Source of the DNA: Chitinophaga filiformis
GTDB lineage: Bacteria > Bacteroidota > Bacteroidia > Chitinophagales > Chitinophagaceae
DNA: 64,000 bases
Direction of reading: 5' to 3'
Assembly: GCF_900102545.1 (NCBI RefSeq)
Contig: NZ_FNBN01000006.1
Location: forward strand, 418,020 to 482,019
A program made the translations under genes and the position numbers. Below, in pieces: positions 55,361 through 64,000 of the stretch (the stretch's first letter is position 1; every line of letters begins with the position of its first letter). The notes beneath the pieces were generated by a model. It saw only the letters and a program-made list of their open reading frames with translations, was not told where the DNA came from and did no database searches.

Positions 55361-56200
55361 CTACTCTTGTAAAGTAAAGCGGATTGGCAGGTTGAACTGT
55401 ACGGATACCTGACGGCCGTTCTGTTTACCAGCTTTCCATTTAGGCATTATTTTTACCACGCGGATCGCTTCTTCTTCCAGACCACCGCCTTTCGCAGCGC
55501 CTACAGTTTTTACATCTTTGATGTTACCTTCAGAATCTACTACGAACTGTACGAACACAGTACCTGAGATCGCATTTTCCTGCGCAACGCGAGGGTAGTG
55601 GATGTTTTTGCTCAGGAACTTAGCCAGCGCTTCTTCACCACCAGGGAAGGTAGGCGGCTGTTCTACGAACGTAAAGATCTCTTCTTTTGGAGGAGGAGGT
55701 GGAGCCTCTACCACACCGGTACCTTTACTGTCATCCAGCAATCCCGGGTCGATACCATTAGGATCACCTTCTACAGTTTTAGTACTGATCGCCTTATTCT
55801 CAATTTCCTTGATTTTTGGCGGTACTTCATCTTCTGGTACTTCTTCATCCTTCTTGATTACAGGAGGAGTGAACTGCACGGAAGGTTTCACTGGTGGTGG
55901 TGGAGCAGGTGGAGGCGGAGGTGGTGGTGGAGTTTTCGGATCATCCGGAAGCTTCACGTCCTCCATCTTAATCTGCTCAATAACAGGCTGCTTGTTAGGG
56001 TTTTCCCTTTCAATCTTGAGTATGTAGTTATTTATTGCATAACCTCCGATAACAACTAACATCAGCGCAGCACTACCAATGATGGCGTTGCGTACCCTTT
56101 TGTCGTACTGTCGTCTGAGATCATAAGCCCCATATTCTTTATTCCTGTTCTCAAACAGGATATCCAGAAAATCGGACTTTAAGATTTTAGCGGTATCCAT
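55361..56200 (-). CDS. tonB: TonB-family energy transducer
   Basis: A 279-residue inner-membrane protein. A short cytoplasmic N-terminus (FENRNKEYGAYDLRR) precedes one membrane segment (about 35-60), then a Pro-rich periplasmic span (PPPPPPPAPPPP, about 88-108), then a C-terminal TonB domain (about 190-279; FPGGEEALAKFLSKNIHYP, SGTVFVQFVV). It passes proton-motive energy from ExbB/ExbD to outer-membrane receptors such as the SusC-like protein at 5-8 kb. It is the last gene of the operon from 58486. Confidence 0.94.
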   Translation of the reverse strand: MDTAKILKSDFLDILFENRNKEYGAYDLRRQYDKRVRNAIIGSAALMLVVIGGYAINNYILKIERENPNKQPVIEQIKMEDVKLPDDPKTPPPPPPPPAPPPPVKPSVQFTPPVIKKDEEVPEDEVPPKIKEIENKAISTKTVEGDPNGIDPGLLDDSKGTGVVEAPPPPPKEEIFTFVEQPPTFPGGEEALAKFLSKNIHYPRVAQENAISGTVFVQFVVDSEGNIKDVKTVGAAKGGGLEEEAIRVVKIMPKWKAGKQNGRQVSVQFNLPIRFTLQE

Positions 56201-56240
56201 TGTTTAAATTTTAAGGATGGATGCAAAAGTTAAGTGTCAA

Positions 56241-56840
56241 TTACTTGGAGCCACCGCCGCCGCCGTTAGCTGCCTCAGTTTGACGGATCCAGGTTTTATC
56301 CTGATCACTGATGTCAACTGTTGCGTAACGTTGAATACGGTTAATAGCCATTTCGTCCAGAATGTCAACGAAATCCTTGTATGTAGCGTCATCATCAGCT
56401 TTAATGATCACTACCACATCTTCAGGTTCCCCTTTTGCATTTCTCGCTTTAGCAACCTCATCACGCTTTTTAATAATTACGTCTCTGATACCGCCTTTGT
56501 TGGCAAAGGTAGTAGCCTTGAAGAAGTCAGGATTGGCTGATGCATTCGGGTCTTGCGCCAAACCTTCGTAATAATATACCCGGTCTTTTTTGCCAAGCAG
56601 TATAGTGAGGGCAGTACTTTCTTTTACTTTGTTCTGCTCTTTTTCATCCTTAGTATCCTTCGGCATGATCAGGTCCATTGTTTTGGGCTTGCTCATGGTT
56701 GTTGTCAACATGAAGAAAGTGATCAGCAGAAATCCAAGATCCACCATCGGAGTCATGTCTACGCGGGTAGACTGCTTCTTTGATTTCGTACCCTGGTGTT
56801 TGCCTTTCCCACCACTACTACTGGTATCCATTTCTGCCAT
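56241..56840 (-). CDS. exbD: ExbD/TolR-family protein, copy 2
   Basis: A 199-residue single-pass membrane protein. The membrane segment TPMVDLGFLLITFFMLTT carries the conserved Asp of ExbD that takes part in proton flow, and the periplasmic domain follows. The C-terminus is Gly-rich (GGGGGSK). It sits 40 bp before tonB and 73 bp after the first exbD gene. Two ExbD copies per operon are common in Bacteroidota. Confidence 0.93.
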   Translation of the reverse strand: MAEMDTSSSGGKGKHQGTKSKKQSTRVDMTPMVDLGFLLITFFMLTTTMSKPKTMDLIMPKDTKDEKEQNKVKESTALTILLGKKDRVYYYEGLAQDPNASANPDFFKATTFANKGGIRDVIIKKRDEVAKARNAKGEPEDVVVIIKADDDATYKDFVDILDEMAINRIQRYATVDISDQDKTWIRQTEAANGGGGGSK

Positions 56841-56913
56841 AGTAGCTCTTTTTTTAAGTTTTCAATAGCAACCCAGCGCCGCAGCACTGCCTGCTGTTTA
56901 CTTTTAAATCGCT

Positions 56914-57561
56914 TTATTTTTCTTCATCACGGGCTAAAGCGGCCGCTGTTCCTGGCGGAGGTGCCTCCAGATTTGTAACCAGGTTCAGTTTCTGGATCTT
57001 CTTTTCTTTGAAGGTATCCAGGATGTCCTTAATCTTAGGATAAGGAGTTTGGTTATCGGCTTTCACGCAGTACTGCAGTCTTGGGTTTCCGCCCTGTGCA
57101 GATCTCGCGTATTCGATCCATACTGCAACTTCATTATTGGCAGAGTCAGTTGGAATACCTACTTCCAGACCTGCTTTCTTACGCTCTTCCGGTTTCATGG
57201 AGAGATAAGATTTCAGGTTTTTGATTTCAGTTCCTACGCTGGCGCCAATGATAAAGTTGTTCATTTCTTTGTCACTCAGTCCAAGCTTGTACTGCTCATT
57301 CAGATCCTGAATCAGTTTCTGCCTTTTAGGCTGACCGTCCATACTGAAGAATACCCTACCGTCTTTATCCACTGTCAACATGATTACATCAGAATCCGGC
57401 AGCAGTTTAGTATTGATAGAAGACGGAGTTACCACAGTCACCGGCTCGTCCGGTTTAAATTTAGTAGCCAGCATGAAGAACGTGAGCAGCAAGAAAGCCA
57501 CGTCACACATCGCGGTCATGTCAACCAGCGTGCTCTTCCTGGGCATTTTAACTTTAGGCAT
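56914..57561 (-). CDS. exbD: ExbD/TolR-family protein, copy 1
   Basis: A 215-residue single-pass membrane protein with the conserved Asp in VDMTAMCDVAFLLLTFFML (about residues 13-31) and a larger periplasmic domain than copy 2 (about 150 residues, KADNQTPYPKIKDILDTF near the end). It lies 70 bp after the exbB-like gene and probably forms a complex with it. Confidence 0.93.
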   Translation of the reverse strand: MPKVKMPRKSTLVDMTAMCDVAFLLLTFFMLATKFKPDEPVTVVTPSSINTKLLPDSDVIMLTVDKDGRVFFSMDGQPKRQKLIQDLNEQYKLGLSDKEMNNFIIGASVGTEIKNLKSYLSMKPEERKKAGLEVGIPTDSANNEVAVWIEYARSAQGGNPRLQYCVKADNQTPYPKIKDILDTFKEKKIQKLNLVTNLEAPPPGTAAALARDEEK

Positions 57562-57631
57562 CTTTACTCCTTTTTAGGTTTACTTTATATAGATTCAAAA
57601 CTGCTAGTTTTCCATACAAATAATTAAAAAA

Positions 57632-58486
57632 TTATTTGTGGTTTGCAGCGAAGCTCTGAGTTAAAGTAAAACCAGACTCGTCGATTGCATAAGTGATGCT
57701 ATCGATATTGGTAGTAAAGAAGTTATACATGATGATCGCGATAGCGGAAGTACCGATACCCAGAGCGGTGTTGATCAACGCCTCAGAGATACCTAACGCC
57801 AGTTTGGATGAATCCGGAGCACCAGCTGCAGACATCGCGGAGAAGGATTTGATCATACCCAATACTGTACCGAACAGACCTAACAGGGTTGCTACTGAAG
57901 CGATAGTGGACAGGAACACCAGGTTCTTTTCCATCATTGGCAGTTCCAGTGCAGTTGTTTCTTCGATCTCGTTCTTGATAGTCAGGATCTTCTGCTCAGT
58001 ATCCAGTTCAGTGTTAGTGATCATTTCTTTGTACTTTTTCAGACCAGCTTTCATCACATTACCTACAGAACCTTTCTGTTTGTCACACTCAGCCAGCGCT
58101 GCATCTACGTTTTTGTTAGCCAGGTGGAACTGAACTCTTCTTACCAGGTCAGCACCGCTGAACTTACCTTTAGCTTTGCTGATATAGAGGAAACGCTCAA
58201 TTACGAAAGTGATACAGATCAATAATACAGAAATAAGAATAGGTACAATAGCACCACCCTGATAAACTGTTGCGAACCATTTTCCGATACCTTCTTCAAC
58301 TGGATGTCCGCCTACGATTCCGCCCTGGAAGTTATCTGCACTACCTAATACTAACAGGTAAAAGAGAACACCTATAACTATACAGATAGGTACGGCCAGC
58401 AATGCAAATACATTGGATGACTTTTTAGCTTGATGAGAAGTTGCTTTGGCAGAACCTGCAGTCACAGTTGTTTTAGTCTCAGCCAT
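57632..58486 (-). CDS. exbB: MotA/TolQ/ExbB-family proton channel protein
   Basis: A 284-residue membrane protein, first gene of the operon. Membrane segments lie near residues 27-48, 77-98, 203-225 and 240-262; the conserved block LIFLSTIASVATLLGLFGTVLGM-like region (about 197-220, with LGLFGTVLGMI) and ALINTALGIGTSAIAI are the ExbB signature. It forms the proton-conducting channel with the two ExbD proteins. Confidence 0.94.
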   Translation of the reverse strand: MAETKTTVTAGSAKATSHQAKKSSNVFALLAVPICIVIGVLFYLLVLGSADNFQGGIVGGHPVEEGIGKWFATVYQGGAIVPILISVLLICITFVIERFLYISKAKGKFSGADLVRRVQFHLANKNVDAALAECDKQKGSVGNVMKAGLKKYKEMITNTELDTEQKILTIKNEIEETTALELPMMEKNLVFLSTIASVATLLGLFGTVLGMIKSFSAMSAAGAPDSSKLALGISEALINTALGIGTSAIAIIMYNFFTTNIDSITYAIDESGFTLTQSFAANHK

Positions 58487-59212
58487 GTTGATTGAATTTT
58501 AGTGTTAAAGATTAAACTATTGTTTTTTGTTATTTCTGCAATATAAATACGTGATTCGCAAAGTTATACGGTTGACCCAAAAAAACAAGTGCAGCTCTCA
58601 AAATCTCACAAAATTTAACGCACTCACTGAAGGCCGCCAGCAGCCGGCCTTACCATCTCCTGTTTTGTTGAGCATACACTTTAATTGTCAAATACAACCT
58701 ATTTCAAATAATGGGTTACGCCCCTTATGATTACCATCCTTGGAACCTGAAATTTATTGATTTTTTTCAAAGTTGGACGCACAATTTAAGAAATTTTTTA
58801 AATGTTCCAACAGAAATTTTCCGGTGTTTTTTTTACTCCTATCCCGCTACCATTCACACTTTGAGTCACTTTCAGCTTGCTTCACAGTCATTATAACGCC
58901 ATACAATTACAGTTATTTACATTACTGTTTCACCCTGTCTAACGTGGAACCTAAACGTCTGTAACCAGTGAAAAATGTTTGTAATGGCCCTGTTGCAGCA
59001 TTTCATTCACTCTGTAATATAAGCATAAAAGATACCATATCAACAAATTTATTCATAGACGGCAAACACGGCATCTTCCCCTATATGCCCCTCTTTTCCT
59101 CCACCTCCATTCCTGTAATATTTTAAGCGTTCATGGAATTCCCCGATAAGTTACTGCTTAATATGTGTATTTTCAACACCTACCTGCCTAAAATCTGGTT
59201 ATTAGAAAACAA
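58487..59212. other. 726-bp intergenic region between exbB and metalloprotease genes
   Basis: AT-rich and without a supported gene. It holds the exbB promoter (58559-58588) and a 7-bp hairpin AAGGCCG/CGGCCTT at 58630-58651. Several short frames exist but show no features of real proteins. No clear promoter for the metalloprotease gene is seen. It is unusually long for this compact genome, so a small RNA cannot be excluded. Confidence 0.5.
58559..58588 (-). promoter_or_regulatory. Bacteroidota promoter of the exbB-exbD-exbD-tonB operon
   Basis: On the minus strand, -33 TTG (58586-58588), 19-nt spacer, -7 TAACTTTG (58559-58566). Transcription would start near 58552, 66 nt before the ATG. Confidence 0.65.
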
Positions 59213-61771
59213 ATGAACAAACACTTTATCCGTACCATGGCTATAACAAGCGCAGGTACGCTATTATTGATGCTGACTATCAATCCACTATCAGCACAAC
59301 GGAGAAAGAAGACCGAGCAACCAACCATCGCAGCTAAAGATTCTACCGCCCGTCCGCCTATGCCTGCCAAAAGCAGCCCTAAAACTGCTCCAAAGAAATT
59401 CGGAGAGGTGATCAATTCCGCCGCCATAGCAGATTCCGGCCTGTTCAATATCTATAAACAGGACGACAAGGTGTTCTTCGAAATTGCTGATTCCCTCCTG
59501 GGCAGAGATATACTGGTAGTGAACCGTATATCCAAATCAGCCGCCGGCCTGCGTTCCTCTATGATGGGATATAGCGGGGATGAGATTGGAGAAAATGTTA
59601 TCCGCTTCGAAAAAGGTCCTAACAACAGAATCTTCCTGAAAAACATCTCTTATAGTGAAATCTCGAAAGATTCCAGTCAGCCAATGTTTAACGCTGTAAT
59701 GAATTCCAATATTCAACCCATTGCCGCTGCGTTTGATATTAAAGCGATATCCGATCAGGGCAACAGCACCGTTATTGATCTGACTGATTATATACAAGGT
59801 GATAATGACATCTTCTTTTTTGACTCCCGTGTTAAGAATGGTCTGAAACTGGGAGCAGTGCAACAGGATAAGTCCTATATAGTGGACGTTAAATCCTACC
59901 CGATCAATACTGAGATCAAGACAGTTAAAACCTATTCAAAATCAGGCGGACAACAAGGCCCCGGTGCCCCAGCACAGGGAGGGAATGCTACCCTGGAGTT
60001 AAACTCTTCCATGATACTGCTTCCGGCAGTTCCAATGCAGTCCCGGTATTTTGATCCACGGGTAGGTTTCTTCACAACATCCGTAACAGATTTTGACCTG
60101 GACCCTCAAGGCGTAAAACGCCTGTCTATGGTTACCCGCTGGCGCCTTGAGCCCAAACCGGAAGACCAGGAGAAATATAAACGCGGAGAACTTGTGGAAC
60201 CTGTCAAACCGATCATCTTTTATATCGATCCGGCAACTCCTAAGAAATGGGTACCGTACCTTATTCAGGGAGTTAACGACTGGCAGTCTGCCTTCGAAAA
60301 AGCTGGTTTTAAGAACGCTATCATAGCTAAGGTGGCTCCTACCCGCGAACAGGATTCCACCTGGAGTCTTGAAGATGCACGCTTCTCTGCTATCGTATAT
60401 AAACCCTCTGATATTCCTAATGCAAGTGGTCCTCATATTCACGATCCCCGCTCAGGAGAGATCATGGAAAGCCATATTAACTGGTATCATAACGTGATGC
60501 GTCTGTTACGTAACTGGTACTTTGTACAATGTGCCCCCACAGATCCACGGGCCAGGAATATGCAGTTCAACGATACACTTATGGGAGAACTTATCAGATT
60601 TGTGTCTTCGCATGAAGTAGGCCATACGCTGGGTCTTCGTCACAACTTCGGTTCCAGCTCTGCCTACCCTGTAGAGAAACTGAGGGACAAAGCATGGGTA
60701 AAGGAAAATGGACATGCCCCTTCTATTATGGACTATGCACGCTTTAACTATGTTGCACAACCGGAAGATGGCATTACGGGAAGTGATCTCTATCCTCGTA
60801 TCAACTTCTATGACAAATGGGCTATTGAATGGGGTTATCGTCAAATCCCTGGTGCCAAAAATCCGGAAGATGAGAAAGCGACTCTTAATAAATGGACCAT
60901 CGAAAAATTAAAAGACAAGCGATATTGGTTCGGCACAGAGATGAATCCAGACGATCCACGGTCGCAGAATGAAGACCTTGGCGATAATGCTATGAAAGCA
61001 GGCAGCTATGGTATTAAGAATCTTCAGCGCATCATTCCTAATCTGCTTACCTGGACCAAAGAAGATAACGAAGGATATGCGAATCTTACTGAGCTGTACC
61101 GCGAAGTAAATACCCAGTTCGGCCGATACCTGGGACATGTTGCTAAAAACATCGGAGGTATTTATGAAACGCCTAAAACTGTGGAACAGGAAGGCGGCGT
61201 TTACGAAGCCGTTGCAAAAAGCACTCAGTTAGAAGCTGTACAATTCCTCAACGAGCAGGTATTTACTACGCCTAAATGGCTGTTAAATAAAGACATTCTT
61301 TCCCGCACAGGAAATAATGCTACTGCTATTATCAGCGCACGCCAGACACCTGTATTAGACAGGATCCTGAGTGCTGCCACATTGACGAAACTAATCAATA
61401 ATGAGGCGAATGACGGTCCTGAAAGCTATCAGGCTGGCACCTTCCTTAATGATGTGAAAAAGGGTGTCTTCAGTGAAATCTATACACGGAAAAATATTGA
61501 CGTTTTCCGCCGTAACCTGCAGAAATCATACGTTCAGCATATCATACAATTACTAACGCCAGGCGACCAGCTCAGTAATCCAATGATGATCATGTTTGGC
61601 GTACAACCTGCAGATCCTACCAAATCTGATGTCAGCAGTATTGCCCGCGCTCACCTGGTATCTTTACGTACAGATATACGTGCCGCCGCTGCTGCTTCCC
61701 AGGACCCGTTAAGCCGTTATCACCTTACGGATCTTGCAGAAAGGATCTCTCAGGCACTTGAGCCTAAATAA
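59213..61771 (+). CDS. Exported zinc metalloprotease (DUF5117/DUF5118 family)
   Basis: An 852-residue protein with a signal peptide (MAITSAGTLLLMLTINPLSAQ). Residues 60-330 form the N-terminal DUF5118/DUF5117-like region (DSLLGRDILVVNRISK). The metzincin-type site SHEVGHTLGLRHNFG (near residue 465-480) gives HExxHxxGxxH with three zinc His and the catalytic Glu. The C-terminal region is helical. Such proteins are periplasmic or surface proteases of unknown substrate in Bacteroidota. It is a single gene with a strong terminator. Confidence 0.9.
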   Translation: MNKHFIRTMAITSAGTLLLMLTINPLSAQRRKKTEQPTIAAKDSTARPPMPAKSSPKTAPKKFGEVINSAAIADSGLFNIYKQDDKVFFEIADSLLGRDILVVNRISKSAAGLRSSMMGYSGDEIGENVIRFEKGPNNRIFLKNISYSEISKDSSQPMFNAVMNSNIQPIAAAFDIKAISDQGNSTVIDLTDYIQGDNDIFFFDSRVKNGLKLGAVQQDKSYIVDVKSYPINTEIKTVKTYSKSGGQQGPGAPAQGGNATLELNSSMILLPAVPMQSRYFDPRVGFFTTSVTDFDLDPQGVKRLSMVTRWRLEPKPEDQEKYKRGELVEPVKPIIFYIDPATPKKWVPYLIQGVNDWQSAFEKAGFKNAIIAKVAPTREQDSTWSLEDARFSAIVYKPSDIPNASGPHIHDPRSGEIMESHINWYHNVMRLLRNWYFVQCAPTDPRARNMQFNDTLMGELIRFVSSHEVGHTLGLRHNFGSSSAYPVEKLRDKAWVKENGHAPSIMDYARFNYVAQPEDGITGSDLYPRINFYDKWAIEWGYRQIPGAKNPEDEKATLNKWTIEKLKDKRYWFGTEMNPDDPRSQNEDLGDNAMKAGSYGIKNLQRIIPNLLTWTKEDNEGYANLTELYREVNTQFGRYLGHVAKNIGGIYETPKTVEQEGGVYEAVAKSTQLEAVQFLNEQVFTTPKWLLNKDILSRTGNNATAIISARQTPVLDRILSAATLTKLINNEANDGPESYQAGTFLNDVKKGVFSEIYTRKNIDVFRRNLQKSYVQHIIQLLTPGDQLSNPMMIMFGVQPADPTKSDVSSIARAHLVSLRTDIRAAAAASQDPLSRYHLTDLAERISQALEPK

Positions 61772-61784
61772 CAGTACTATCTGT

Positions 61785-61825
61785 AAAGGAGGAAGGCCCG
61801 GTAATACCGGGCCTTCCTCCTTTTT
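61785..61825 (+). terminator. Strong rho-independent terminator
   Basis: A perfect 17-bp stem (61785-61801 with 61807-61823) and a TAATA loop, followed by a T tract, 13 bp after the metalloprotease stop. Confidence 0.9.
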
Positions 61826-61919
61826 ATGTAATAATATTTAACTCGATGAAAATAATGCGGTTGCTTCTTATTAAAGTTGCTCAATATATCGCTATATTTA
61901 TATACTGAACCTCAAGAAT

Positions 61920-62945
61920 GTGAAAGAACGAAGTACCAAGATCACCATTTACGACATTGCCAGAGTGCTTAATTTATCTGCTTCCACGGTTTCGAGAGCA
62001 TTACAGAACAATAAGCTGATCAACCAGGAAACCAGGGATAAAGTACGGCAAACAGCCACTGAAATGGGCTATGTTCCGAACTGGATCGCATCCAGTCTGA
62101 GAAGGAACCGTTCCAATATTATAGGATTGATCGTCCCGCGTACTTCCATGTATTTTCAAAGTACGGCGATCAGTGGCATTCAGCATGAAGCACACCGGTA
62201 TGGCTTCAGTATCGTGATAGGCCAGTCAGATGATACACTTGAAATGGAAATGGAACTGGTAAATACGTTCTTTTCCCTACGCGTGGATGGATTACTTGCA
62301 GTGTCATCTATGTTCACAACTGCCTATGAACATTTCACTCCTTTTATTAAAAACAATATTCCGCTTGTCTTCTACGACCGCGTTCCTGCAGACTTTCCCG
62401 GGTATACCATTACAGGAGATGACTTCAAAGGAGGTTTTCTTGCTACCGAACATCTTATCAGGCAGGGATGTAAACGGATCGCACATTTCTCCGGTAACCT
62501 AACCTGTAATCTCTACCAGCAACGCCTGCGTGGTTATAAAGCGGCACTCGAGAAATATAGTATCCCTTTTGATGAACGTTTACTGTACGTGCATAACCTC
62601 ACATCTGAAGCTGCCACTACTGCCTCCAGAGAACTGCTGTCAAAAGATGAATATCCCGATGGCCTCTTTGCAGCCAATGATACTTCCGCTGTAGCATTTA
62701 TTCAGGAAGCAAAACGGCAACAGGTAGCTGTTCCGGGCGACATTAAAGTAGTCGGCTATTCTAATGACCAATCATCCAGGATTATTACACCTGCACTTTC
62801 AACGATCGAACAGTCAGGATATGAAATGGGACAAAAAGCTGTAGACACCATCGTTAAACTGATTAACTACGGCGATACTATGAAAATCACTAAACACTTT
62901 GTATTTCCTGTTGAATTGATAGAACGGGAATCCTCCAGCCAGTAA
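61920..62945 (+). CDS. LacI-family transcriptional regulator
   Basis: A 341-residue LacI/GalR regulator, similar in layout to the one at 211-1239. Helix-turn-helix at about 8-30 (TIYDIARVLNLSASTVSRAL), hinge ASSLRRNRSNIIGLIVP, then the effector domain ending in STIEQSGYEMGQKAV. The start is GTG 61920; the ATG two bases earlier (61918) leads at once to a stop. The lipoprotein gene follows 27 bp later and may be cotranscribed. The target genes are not obvious. Confidence 0.92.
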   Translation: MKERSTKITIYDIARVLNLSASTVSRALQNNKLINQETRDKVRQTATEMGYVPNWIASSLRRNRSNIIGLIVPRTSMYFQSTAISGIQHEAHRYGFSIVIGQSDDTLEMEMELVNTFFSLRVDGLLAVSSMFTTAYEHFTPFIKNNIPLVFYDRVPADFPGYTITGDDFKGGFLATEHLIRQGCKRIAHFSGNLTCNLYQQRLRGYKAALEKYSIPFDERLLYVHNLTSEAATTASRELLSKDEYPDGLFAANDTSAVAFIQEAKRQQVAVPGDIKVVGYSNDQSSRIITPALSTIEQSGYEMGQKAVDTIVKLINYGDTMKITKHFVFPVELIERESSSQ

Positions 62946-62972
62946 AATTTATATTGCTTAAACTTATATCTT

Positions 62973-63788
62973 ATGCGAAATTATCTCAACCTGACGATGC
63001 TTGCCTGTTGTGGTGTCGTCACCTTCTCCGCGTGCAATCAGCATATTTACGTCCCGAATACCGTCAATGAACCGCTGTTAAAAGAGAAACATGAGTTCAA
63101 GGGAAGCGTCTCTCCCAGCAACTACCAGGCAGCTTTCGCCCTTACCAACAATATTGCAGTAATGGCCAATGGCCAGTATGTATATGACTTCCTGGATGCA
63201 AGCGATAATGAGGGATCAGATGTTATTGTAGACAGTGATACCAGAGGAGGTGTAATAGAAGGTGCTATAGGCTATTTTAAGCCCCTTGATCCGAAGAAAA
63301 GAATGGTCTTTGACGTCTATGCCGGTTATGGAAGGGGCAGTTTTAAAACGCTCGCAGATGCCTATCAAAGTAGTACAGAAAGAGTCGTGAATGACTACCT
63401 GCTCAGAACACATTTCAACAAGTATTTCATTCAGCCAGGTATTGGTCTCTCTCATCCTGTCATAGAAGCAGCTTTCACATCCCGCATTTCCCTGTTGAAG
63501 TTTAATAGTCTTTACGCGGGCCCTAAAGCCTTTGAAAACGACACTGCGAGAAGAGTGAATTACATGAGTATCGGCAATAAGGTACTGCCTTTATATGAGC
63601 CTGCATTTACGTTCCGGGTGGGATATAAGTATGTAAAATTCCAGATGCAGCTACTGTTCTCTTTGCTGATAAATGACGAGAGGTACGGAGGATATGATAT
63701 TGATGATTATTTTCAGCCTGTAGCTTTAAACATGGGGGTATCAGTAAATATTGCACACTGGTATGATGACTTTAAAAAGAAAAGATAG
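62973..63788 (+). CDS. Putative lipoprotein of unknown function
   Basis: A 271-residue protein with a signal peptide and lipobox (FSACNQH). The mature part alternates hydrophobic and polar residues with many aromatic strand ends (VFDVYAGYGRGSF, FTFRVGYKYVKFQMQL), which suggests a small outer-membrane beta-barrel or a surface beta-sandwich. No family is recognised. It lies 27 bp after the LacI gene and ends at the terminator shared with the rRNA operon. Confidence 0.75.
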   Translation: MRNYLNLTMLACCGVVTFSACNQHIYVPNTVNEPLLKEKHEFKGSVSPSNYQAAFALTNNIAVMANGQYVYDFLDASDNEGSDVIVDSDTRGGVIEGAIGYFKPLDPKKRMVFDVYAGYGRGSFKTLADAYQSSTERVVNDYLLRTHFNKYFIQPGIGLSHPVIEAAFTSRISLLKFNSLYAGPKAFENDTARRVNYMSIGNKVLPLYEPAFTFRVGYKYVKFQMQLLFSLLINDERYGGYDIDDYFQPVALNMGVSVNIAHWYDDFKKKR

Positions 63789-63812
63789 CAGCCTGTTAAA
63801 CAGGTATAAAAT

Positions 63813-63847
63813 AAAAAAGCTCCGAGACGTTTGTCCGGAGCTTTTTT
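63813..63847. terminator. Bidirectional rho-independent terminator
   Basis: Stem AAAAAAGCTCCG (63813-63824) with CGGAGCTTTTTT (63836-63847), 11-nt loop. A- and T-runs at both ends let it stop the lipoprotein transcript on the plus strand and the rRNA operon on the minus strand. Confidence 0.9.
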
Positions 63848-63854
63848 AAATAAA

Positions 63855-63965
<111 letters not shown>

Positions 63966-64000
63966 AGATCTTTACTATATGTAGAATGATCTTCGTCTTT

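Overview
The window reads as a chromosomal segment of a soil or plant-associated Bacteroidota, most likely a Chitinophaga-type member of the Chitinophagaceae. Pointers are a SusC/SusD pair, Bacteroidota promoters (-33 TTTG and -7 TAnnTTTG), an ExbB-ExbD-ExbD-TonB operon, a class I lanthipeptide locus with a leader of the KLxLGKIxIAxL type, and mid-40s GC. A 5S rRNA gene at the right edge marks the end of an rRNA operon. The genus is inferred, not proven.

Layout. 1-3.4 kb: LacI regulator, a membrane acetyltransferase-like protein and an SDR protein. 3.6-12.7 kb (minus strand): a glycan-use locus with SusD, SusC, a secreted unknown protein, a lipoprotein amidase and a GH92 mannosidase. 13-15.5 kb: an S41 protease and an aldo/keto reductase. 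15.5-20.7 kb: a McrBC-like two-gene restriction operon and a divergent GIY-YIG nuclease, separated by a 125-bp palindrome with a 22-bp internal period. 20.8-21.7 kb: a secreted Gly/Tyr-rich protein.

22.2-40.1 kb is a tightly packed nine-gene plus-strand operon: two large PUFA-synthase-like polyketide synthases (ER-KS-AT-ACP-ACP-KR and KS-AT-DH-PPTase), a free ACP, an alpha/beta hydrolase, two MGT-type glycosyltransferases, two condensation-domain-like acyltransferases and a small membrane protein. Together these could build a reduced or partly unsaturated chain, release it, glycosylate it and acylate it. I do not recognise the product; this is the best candidate for an undescribed pathway.

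41.3-47 kb holds a class I lanthipeptide locus: LanB on the plus strand; two precursor genes (one of only 52 codons), LanC and an atypical response regulator on the minus strand. 47-50.5 kb is a minus-strand pair of a stand-alone NRPS (A-PCP-TE, no condensation domain) and a class A beta-lactamase. 50.9-53.6 kb is an AT-rich trio: methyltransferase, deacetylase-like protein and radical SAM/SPASM protein. From 53.9 kb housekeeping resumes: mnmE, the TonB energising operon, a zinc metalloprotease, a second LacI regulator with a lipoprotein, and 5S rRNA.

Several ORF starts were moved inward to an ATG where the longest reading frame began at TTG or lay before the signal peptide; each case is stated.
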